Shown in pieces: positions 34,174-39,463 of a DNA stretch of 39,463 bases (positions are counted from its first letter, which is position 1; each line of letters starts with the position of its first letter). Origin of the DNA: an uncultured Bacteroidales bacterium (GTDB lineage Bacteria > Bacteroidota > Bacteroidia > Bacteroidales > Bacteroidaceae). The stretch is taken from NCBI GenBank assembly GCA_902773055.1, contig CACYCZ010000104.1, forward strand, positions 1-39,463, written 5' to 3'. The notes below the pieces were generated by a model that was not told the DNA's origin, ran no database searches, and saw only the letters and a list, made by a program, of their open reading frames with translations. The translations under genes and the position numbers were made by a program.

Positions 34174-36156
34174 TTATAGGGATATATTTGTCTGTCCGCC
34201 TTCTTTGGCAAGTTTTTTCTTGGTTGCAACTAACAGGGAAAATCTTGTCAGGAGATTTTTGTATTCTTCCGAGTTTTCATTTGCAATGCTTATCTGCTGT
34301 CGGAGTTCTTTTAGTTGCTTGTCTACAATTTGTGTTTTTAGTTTCAGTATGAGTTGAGGGACGATGGTAACCAGTTTCTGTGAAGTTGGTTTTATTGTGT
34401 TGTCCTTGAACCATTGGCTCAATTGGTAATTATCAATCATCATTGATGCTGCGGCCTTGCTGATTTCTATATCAGGGTTTGTCGTGAAATGCGTTGCGGC
34501 ATTGAAACCTTCTTCTTGGTAATGTTCAACTGCATCGAGCCACATTTTTTGATACAGGGGGTTAGAGAATTGCAGCTCGTTGGTTTTAAATTCAGCCAGG
34601 ATATATTCAATCAGTGATACTGCGGCCTTTTCTGTCGGCGAGATGGGCACTTCCACGATAGTCTGTTCCCCATATCTGATGATGAGTTTCATTATAGCAG
34701 ATTCTGTCTTGTAATTGCTATTGTCAGACTTATCCGTATATATGGGGCTTTGCTGCTCTGGTATTGGCTCTGCGGCATCGGAGTCGGCAGATTCTTCTTG
34801 CCTTGCTTCGCGTCTTTTTCTTTGGGCAATCTGTTCATCTTCGTTTTGTTGCCGTTTGTTGGCTGTCTGCCTGATCAGGACTTCTTCTTTGATATTCAGC
34901 AGCCGGCTGCTTTCTTGCAGATATACAGAACGGGTAACGGCATCGGGTATCAGGGCAATGCTTTCAATGATGTCGTTGACTACTTGGGACCGTTTCTGCA
35001 GGTCGTCGTGTGCATCTTCCTGAAGGATACGTGTCTTGAACGTGAGGAAGTCTTCCTGGTACGATTCAATATATGCCCGGTATTCTTCTGCGTTGTGTTT
35101 TCGGGCGAAGCTGTCGGGGTCGTCTCCGTCAGGCAGGAGCAGGACTTTTATGTTCATGCCTTCAGCGAGCAGCATGTTGATTCCTCTGAGCGAGGCATGT
35201 ATGCCGGCCGAGTCGCCGTCATACAGTACCGTGATATTGCTTGTAAAGCGATGCAGCATCCTGATCTGTCCTTCTGTCAATGATGTCCCGGATGATGCAA
35301 CGACATTTTCGATACCGCTTTGATGCATTGATATGACGTCCATGTATCCTTCCACCAGATAGCACCTGTCTTGTTGCGTGATGGCTTTTTTGGCCTGGTG
35401 TATACCATAAAGCTCGTTGCTCTTATGGTATATTTCCGACTCAGTGGAGTTGATGTATTTTGCTACTTTCTTGTCATTACTCAGGGTGCGCCCGCCGAAC
35501 GCCACTACTTTGCCGCTCAGGTTGTGGACGGGGAAGATGACCCGCCCGCTATATTTGTCATACAGGCTCCCGTTGTCGCGTTTGAAACACAGGCCTGTCT
35601 CTATCAGGTATTCTTCCTGGTATCCCAGTTTGATGGCGGTACTGCTTAAGGCGTCATTCTGTGGGAGGCAGTATCCAAGTCCGAACTTTTTTATGATGTC
35701 GTCTCTCAGTCCTCTGCCGCGAAGGTAGCCCAGCCCGTAGGCCTTGCCGTCTGCCGTGTTATACAGGTTGTCCTGGAAGTATTCGTCAGCCCATTGGTTT
35801 ACGATGAAGAGGCTTTCCCTTCTGCCTCGTGCTTCCAGTTCCTCGGGCTTAAGTTCTTTTTCTTCAATCCTGATGCCGTATTTGTTGGCCAGCCAACGCA
35901 GGGCTTCGGGATAGGTCATTTGTTCATGCTCCATAAGGAAGTGGACTGCAGTTCCTCCCTTGCCGCATGAGAAACAGTGACAGATGCCTTTGCTGGGTGA
36001 TACGACAAACGACGGCGTTTTCTCATTGTGAAAGGGGCACAGTCCTTTGTAGTTGACTCCTGCTTTGCGCAGGGTTACAAATTCGGACACCACTTCTACA
36101 ATGTCGGTTCGGTTGTATATCTCATCAATGGTCTTGCTGTCGATCCTGTTTGCCAT
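34174..36156 (-). CDS. dnaG: DNA primase
   Basis: DnaG makes RNA primers at the replication fork. The 660-residue product shows the N-terminal zinc finger (CPFHNEKTPSF and CHCFSCGKGG, about 40-70), the RNA polymerase basic core (VIFPVHNLSGKVVAFGGRTL, about 215) and the TOPRIM fold (CYLVEGYMDVISM and VLYDGDSAGIHA, about 270-325) with its acidic residues. A long Gln/Glu/Arg linker (about 430-475) leads to the C-terminal helicase-binding domain. The promoter box lies at 36176-36183. The convergent folE gene ends 51 bases away. The divergent MFS gene starts 76 bases from the dnaG start. Confidence 0.97.
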   Translation of the reverse strand: MANRIDSKTIDEIYNRTDIVEVVSEFVTLRKAGVNYKGLCPFHNEKTPSFVVSPSKGICHCFSCGKGGTAVHFLMEHEQMTYPEALRWLANKYGIRIEEKELKPEELEARGRRESLFIVNQWADEYFQDNLYNTADGKAYGLGYLRGRGLRDDIIKKFGLGYCLPQNDALSSTAIKLGYQEEYLIETGLCFKRDNGSLYDKYSGRVIFPVHNLSGKVVAFGGRTLSNDKKVAKYINSTESEIYHKSNELYGIHQAKKAITQQDRCYLVEGYMDVISMHQSGIENVVASSGTSLTEGQIRMLHRFTSNITVLYDGDSAGIHASLRGINMLLAEGMNIKVLLLPDGDDPDSFARKHNAEEYRAYIESYQEDFLTFKTRILQEDAHDDLQKRSQVVNDIIESIALIPDAVTRSVYLQESSRLLNIKEEVLIRQTANKRQQNEDEQIAQRKRREARQEESADSDAAEPIPEQQSPIYTDKSDNSNYKTESAIMKLIIRYGEQTIVEVPISPTEKAAVSLIEYILAEFKTNELQFSNPLYQKMWLDAVEHYQEEGFNAATHFTTNPDIEISKAAASMMIDNYQLSQWFKDNTIKPTSQKLVTIVPQLILKLKTQIVDKQLKELRQQISIANENSEEYKNLLTRFSLLVATKKKLAKEGGQTNISL

Positions 36157-36175
36157 TGTAACGTGATTTTGTTAG

Positions 36176-36183
36176 CAAATTTA
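36176..36183 (-). promoter_or_regulatory. -7 box of dnaG
   Basis: The minus strand reads TAAATTTG (TAnnTTTG), 19 bases before the ATG. A TTG lies at 36206-36208 at roughly the -33 distance. Confidence 0.6.
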
Positions 36184-36217
36184 ATTATTTATTTTCTTCC
36201 CGAAACAATGTTTTGGT

Positions 36218-36225
36218 TAAATTTG
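36218..36225 (+). promoter_or_regulatory. -7 box immediately before the MFS transporter start
   Basis: TAAATTTG matches TAnnTTTG and ends seven bases before the ATG at 36233, so transcription should start at or within a base or two of the start codon. Confidence 0.55.
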
Positions 36226-36232
36226 TGCCGTT

Positions 36233-37441
36233 ATGCTGAAAAAGAACAAATCCCCTCTGGTCGGTCGTCATTTTGTTGTGCCGTTTGTTCTTGTTACCTC
36301 CTTGTTTTTCTTGTGGGGATTTGCGCGTGCTGTCTTGGATGTGCTGAACAAGCATTTTCAGGATATCCTGCAAATCTCTGTCGCTCAAAGTTCATTGATT
36401 CAGGTCACTACCTATTTGGGCTATTTCCTGACGGCGTTGCCTGCCGGCTGGTTTATTGCCCGATATGGTTACCGTCGTGGTGTGATTGTCGGTTTGCTGT
36501 TGTATGCGGCAGGTGCGTTCCTGTTTGTCCCCGGTATGCGCTCAGCCGCTTTTCCGACATTCCTGACGGCATTGTTCGTTATCGGATGCGGGCTGACATT
36601 CCTGGAGGTGTCGGCTAATCCCTATATTACTCTTCTCGGCCCGCCCCCGACGGGTTCCAGCCGGCTTAATCTGGCCCAGTCGTTCAATGGATTAGGTTGC
36701 GTCTTGGCTCCTCTTGTCGTCGGCCGCTTCCTGTTTGGCCGTCAGGATGCTGATGTCAGCATTCCGTATGTTATCATGGGTGTTTTCGTTATTCTTGTTG
36801 CAATAGTCTTTTCATTTGTCAGGTTGCCTGAAAATGCTTCTGTGGCCATAGGGCGGTCTCCTCAGGTGCCGTCAGGATATTCTCTTGGTTCGCTGTTGCA
36901 GAAAAGGAGCTTGTTGTATGGATTGGGTGCCTTGCTGGCATACGAGGTGAGCGAGATCAGCATAAACAGCTATTTTGTCAATTTCACAGTCGGCTCAGGC
37001 TGGCTGACCGGCGTGGGTGCGAGCAATGTCTTGTCTTTGGCTCTGGTGCTGTTTATGGCCGCACGCTTTGGCGGCAGCTGGATAATGCGCTATATCTCTG
37101 CCGGCAGGGTCTTGCTGATATGTGCAGGTGGCTGCGTATGCTGTATGCTGGCTGTGTTCTGCAATGTCAGGAACGTCAGTCTGGCTGCCCTCATGCTGAA
37201 CTATGCTTTTGAGGCTGTCATGTTTCCCACCATCTACAGCCTCTCGCTGAGTGGCTTGTCGGCGGCCGAGGCAAAAGGCGCCGGCAGTCTTCTCATGATG
37301 ACTCCCGTCGGCGGGTGTGCGTTTCTGTTGATGGGTGTGATAGCCGACACGACGTCGCTGGTAATACCCTTTGTGCTGCCGCTGGCCGGGTTTATTGTTG
37401 TTGCAGCATACGCGCTGTGGCTTCTTCGTAGGTCTCGTTGA
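36233..37441 (+). CDS. MFS transporter, FucP/GluP sugar permease type
   Basis: The 402-residue protein has twelve predicted membrane helices and belongs to the major facilitator superfamily. LFFLWGFARAVLDVLNKHFQDIL at its start and TYLGYFLTALPAGWFIARYGYRRG (loop between helices 2 and 3), LEVSANPYITLLGPP and RLNLAQSFNGLGCVLAP match the fucose/glucose:H+ symporter branch. The substrate is unknown. It is convergent with a PfkB-family sugar kinase, and the two 3' ends overlap by 50 bases, so the pair may import and phosphorylate one sugar. The composition of these two genes looks more GC-rich than the rest of the window. The ATG at 36233 is the only good start. Confidence 0.9.
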   Translation: MLKKNKSPLVGRHFVVPFVLVTSLFFLWGFARAVLDVLNKHFQDILQISVAQSSLIQVTTYLGYFLTALPAGWFIARYGYRRGVIVGLLLYAAGAFLFVPGMRSAAFPTFLTALFVIGCGLTFLEVSANPYITLLGPPPTGSSRLNLAQSFNGLGCVLAPLVVGRFLFGRQDADVSIPYVIMGVFVILVAIVFSFVRLPENASVAIGRSPQVPSGYSLGSLLQKRSLLYGLGALLAYEVSEISINSYFVNFTVGSGWLTGVGASNVLSLALVLFMAARFGGSWIMRYISAGRVLLICAGGCVCCMLAVFCNVRNVSLAALMLNYAFEAVMFPTIYSLSLSGLSAAEAKGAGSLLMMTPVGGCAFLLMGVIADTTSLVIPFVLPLAGFIVVAAYALWLLRRSR

Positions 37442-38279
37442 ACGGACCGTGGTGTTCGAGTTTGGCGCAGCTCACAGCTGTGGCAAACTGTCCGGCCCGA
37501 AGTACATCGGCTCCTGATGCCCTTTGGAAGATATAGCCCATTACATAGGTGTCTCCGCAGCCGGTAGTGTCAACGAGTTCGTGGGGATGCAGGGCCGGCA
37601 ATTCGTAGAAGGTTCCCTCGTGAAGCAGGATGCTGCCGTTTTCTCCCAGTGTCAGCAGGACTTCCTTTACGCCCCATCGGGCAAGCAGCAGGCAGGCTTT
37701 GTGATAATCTGTTTCGCCTGTCAGCATTTCTACTTCGTATTCGTTGATTTTGAGTATGTCTGTGTATTTCAGTGCTTCCATCTTCCATTCCCAATCGGTG
37801 GCATATACTCTGTAATCCCTTATGGAGCGCAGGAATCCCTGCGCATCTATCGTGAGGATGCTTCTGCTGTGCAGATACCTGAGAATCTCCAGGTTGAAGT
37901 CTTCGGCAAGCAGGGACCCCAGGACGATGTAGCGTGCTTCTATATCTTGCAGGTCTTTGAGGCTGAAGGGGTCGGCTGTGGCCAGAACGCGCTGCCGGCG
38001 GTTGTTGACATCGTTGTCGTAGATGTTTTCAAAGTACAGCGTTTCCCTGCTCGGGATGACCGTGGTCTCGATACCAGTCCGCCTTAGCCGGGCGATGACG
38101 TCGGCATCCGTGTCAGCAATGCTGGTGACGAGTCGGTAGCTGATGCCGTGCCGGCCGGGATTCAGGGCCTGGATGCCGCACGAGAAGTAATAGCTGGTAC
38201 CCCCGGGGAGATGGATGTCGCTGTGGGGCGTTATGATATGGTCGTGGGTGATATGGCCGATGCAACAGATATCGTGCAT
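37392..38279 (-). CDS. PfkB-family carbohydrate kinase
   Basis: The 295-residue protein belongs to the PfkB/ribokinase family: CIGHITHDHI and LPGGTSYYFSCG at the substrate end (about 5-40) and HELVDTTGCGDTYVMGYIFQ at the C-terminal anion-hole/catalytic end, where DTTGCGD replaces the common DTxGAGD, keeping the catalytic Asp. The exact sugar cannot be named. The ATG at 38279 is preferred over the TTG at 38306 since family members begin just before the Gly-Xaa-Xaa motif. Its 3' end overlaps the convergent MFS gene by 50 bases. Confidence 0.85.
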   Translation of the reverse strand: MHDICCIGHITHDHIITPHSDIHLPGGTSYYFSCGIQALNPGRHGISYRLVTSIADTDADVIARLRRTGIETTVIPSRETLYFENIYDNDVNNRRQRVLATADPFSLKDLQDIEARYIVLGSLLAEDFNLEILRYLHSRSILTIDAQGFLRSIRDYRVYATDWEWKMEALKYTDILKINEYEVEMLTGETDYHKACLLLARWGVKEVLLTLGENGSILLHEGTFYELPALHPHELVDTTGCGDTYVMGYIFQRASGADVLRAGQFATAVSCAKLEHHGPFNETYEEATARMLQQQ

Positions 38280-38363
38280 AAATATATTTGATGACGTTGT
38301 TTTCAATTGTAAATTTAGTGTTGTTCGGAATATCTGCAGGTTAAAGAAACATAATTTTTGTTT

Positions 38364-38693
38364 TTATTCATTGAAAAGCGGGTACAGAGATAACGATTTG
38401 TCGCCTTTGTTGCGTAGGCATCTTGGGTATTTGCAGATTCCACTTTTCAAAATCCCGGTTTCCCTGTGACGTAAAGTCGCTGCTGCGGCGTTGCAGTCCT
38501 TGGGGGATGCATGTCCGTATTTATGTTTACCGTTGTTGAATGTATGTTCAGCGTCGGTGAATATATGTTCCGCATCGGTGAATATACGTTCACCGTCGGT
38601 AAACATAGATGCTGTCGCCGTGCCGGCAGACTGTTGAGGCCATAGTGTCTGTCTGCTGTCGTGCCTTTCGTCACTTGATGGTGAAGAATTCAT
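38364..38693 (-). CDS. Doubtful ORF across a 21-bp tandem repeat
   Basis: A 109-residue frame starting MNSSPSSDERHD (the frame continues upstream to 38840) contains four 7-residue repeats of the type FTDAEHI (MFTDGER, IFTDAEH, IFTDAEH, TFNNGKH), followed by a His/Cys-rich basic end. The repeat is equally well explained as a palindromic DNA array, and the rest of the frame shows no recognisable domain or signal peptide. I consider it more likely non-coding or an orphan gene than a conserved protein. No clear promoter was seen near 38693. Confidence 0.3.
   Translation of the reverse strand: MNSSPSSDERHDSRQTLWPQQSAGTATASMFTDGERIFTDAEHIFTDAEHTFNNGKHKYGHASPKDCNAAAATLRHRETGILKSGICKYPRCLRNKGDKSLSLYPLFNE
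38523..38606. repeat. Four 21-bp tandem repeats with a palindromic core
   Basis: Units lie at 38523-38543, 38544-38564, 38565-38585 and 38586-38606. The consensus core TTCACCGTCGGTGAA is a 15-bp palindrome around one central base, and it recurs every 21 bp with a few substitutions per copy. The rest of the 944-base gap between the PfkB gene and the DUF3791 gene is AT-rich and mostly blank. Confidence 0.9.
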
Positions 38694-39009
38694 ATTGAAG
38701 TATTTTATACCTTTATAAGTATCTGTAACGCAGATGGAAAGAGAGATAATCCAAAGTTGAAAGGTACAAAAAAGTGCAATTTGCGATTTGATGATTTTTG
38801 TGTCAACACAAGCAGTTTTTCTATCATAAAAACCAGACAAGATTTAACATTTAGTTAAGATTATTTAACAGGTAATTTTTAGCCATTTTGTGCTTTTGGC
38901 AACTTTGGTGAGCAAAGACGAAGCTTTTTGTCAGTCAAAAGAGAGAAGAAAAGCATCAAAATGTGGTCAGTTTTACCGCCGTTGTATCTCAGACCCTCTA
39001 AGTGTCTGG

Positions 39010-39038
39010 AATTCAATGGAGGTTAATAATTCAATGGA
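39010..39038 (+). repeat. Short direct repeat AATTCAATGGA
   Basis: The 11-base word occurs at 39010-39020 and 39028-39038, 18 bases apart, in the noncoding stretch upstream of the DUF3791 gene. The role is unknown. Confidence 0.5.
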
Positions 39039-39145
39039 TCTTGGCAAAAATGTCATCTCAATGTGAATGACCAAGGTGTAATTTCGTAAAAATCGCTAAA
39101 AATAATGCCTTATAACAGTAAAAACTTGGTGTATTCAAAATAAAT

Positions 39146-39171
39146 GTGTAACTTTACAAACAAAGTTACAC
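39146..39171. promoter_or_regulatory. Palindrome over the likely DUF3791/DUF3990 promoter
   Basis: GTGTAACTTT (39146-39155), six-base spacer, AAAGTTACAC (39162-39171): perfect 10-bp arms. The plus arm contains TAACTTTA, near the -7 consensus, and the minus arm TAACTTTG, a perfect match. It lies 53 bases before the ATG and could be an operator for an autoregulated pair, or a bidirectional promoter. Confidence 0.55.
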
Positions 39172-39223
39172 CAGTGCGGATGCTACATGGCATCTGAGCG
39201 GAGTAAAAAGAAGTGATTTGCTT

Positions 39224-39445
39224 ATGTCAAAGCAGGTAATGGACAGAATAGAGTATCTTGTGTTGTTGGTGGCTGAGTTCGCTGCTCACAGTAAGGTGTC
39301 AGAGGCGATGGCTTACCGATACCTCAATCAGTATGGGGCTTTGGCACTTTGCAACAAGCATTATAATGTGATGCATACGCTGTCGGTTGAAGAGAACATC
39401 CAGACCTTGCGGGAATACTGCCAAAGGAGGGGCGGAAACCTATGA
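39224..39445 (+). CDS. DUF3791 family protein
   Basis: The 73-residue product (MSKQVMDRIEYLVLLVAEFA at its start) is a small helical protein with the AEFAAHSKVSEAMAYRYLNQYGALALCNKHY signature of DUF3791, split here over two helices. It is commonly found beside DUF3990 genes in Bacteroidetes and Firmicutes, where it is suspected to be an antitoxin or partner. The ATG at 39224 is used rather than the TTG at 39218. Its TGA overlaps the next ATG (ATGA), so the two are translated together. Confidence 0.8.
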   Translation: MSKQVMDRIEYLVLLVAEFAAHSKVSEAMAYRYLNQYGALALCNKHYNVMHTLSVEENIQTLREYCQRRGGNL

Positions 39446-39463
39446 AACTCTATCATGGTTCAA
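39442..39463 (+). CDS. Start of a DUF3990-like gene, cut by the window edge
   Basis: Only the first seven residues (MKLYHGS) are inside the window. This start is typical of DUF3990 proteins, which begin with a [KL]YHGS strand like that of ADP-ribosyltransferase-fold domains. The four-base ATGA overlap with DUF3791 and the usual gene pairing support the call, but the bulk of the gene is missing. Confidence 0.6.

Noticed and set aside
38215-38469. 84-residue plus-strand frame over the PfkB start
   Set aside because: It overlaps the kinase start and the noncoding stretch and has no recognisable features.
38523-38606. Possible CRISPR array
   Set aside because: The four repeats are directly adjacent, with no unique spacers, are too short (21 bp) and there are no cas genes.
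1-39463. tRNA or rRNA genes
   Set aside because: The intergenic gaps were read for cloverleaf-like patterns and conserved T-loop words; none was convincing.

Overview
The window looks like chromosomal DNA of a Bacteroidales bacterium, most probably Prevotellaceae. The grounds are: -7 promoter boxes of the Bacteroidetes type TAnnTTTG in front of many genes, A-rich leaders without clear Shine-Dalgarno sites, the giant type IX secretion (T9SS) translocon SprA next to ruvA, a T9SS-type C-terminal sorting domain on another protein, and Bacteroidetes-typical gene clusters (ruvX-def-TPR; ytxH-holin; Nmad1-DoxX-tpiA-SPOR-folE). No rRNA, tRNA, IS element, prophage or CRISPR array was seen.

Layout. 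1-1127: tail of an unknown gene, a small secreted protein and a DUF2582 winged-helix protein. 1233-4212 (minus): a T9SS-sorted ricin-like lectin translationally coupled to a GH43 glycosidase, then purT. 4527-9188 (plus): a glycogen-type operon of GH133 debranching-like protein, GT4/GT5 glycosyltransferase and GH57-like protein; the GH57 member lacks its catalytic Glu. 9243-13257 (minus): ruvX-def-TPR, then ytxH-holin-small ORF. 13448-13954: SPOR lipoprotein. 14302-23556 (minus): asnA, sprA, ruvA. 24115-26961 (plus): gdhA and an orphan rfbH-like dehydratase. 27267-30220: a 5'-nucleotidase split into two genes, divergent from a nucleoside permease. 30251-34122 (plus): Nmad1/DUF1599 protein, a DoxX-like membrane protein fused in frame to triosephosphate isomerase, a SPOR protein and folE. 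34174-38279: dnaG (minus), fucose-permease-like MFS transporter (plus) and PfkB sugar kinase (minus); the last two look more GC-rich than the rest. 38280-39463: an AT-rich accessory stretch with a 21-bp palindromic tandem repeat and the start of a DUF3791/DUF3990 pair.

How genes work together. The nucleotidase pair and nucleoside permease form a nucleotide salvage module. The three glycogen genes form a polysaccharide operon with intact glycosyltransferase motifs but altered hydrolase active sites. The lectin and GH43 could be exported for plant-glycan breakdown, with the lectin a likely client of SprA encoded in the same window. asnA and gdhA both handle ammonia assimilation.

Most notable observations: the continuous DoxX-TpiA reading frame, the GH57 pseudoenzyme, the nested palindromes at 23778-23863, the 21-bp palindromic array at 38523-38606, and the DUF3791/DUF3990 pair behind a perfect palindrome at the right edge. 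All coordinates and motifs were read by eye; family names are from memory of conserved motifs, not from a search.
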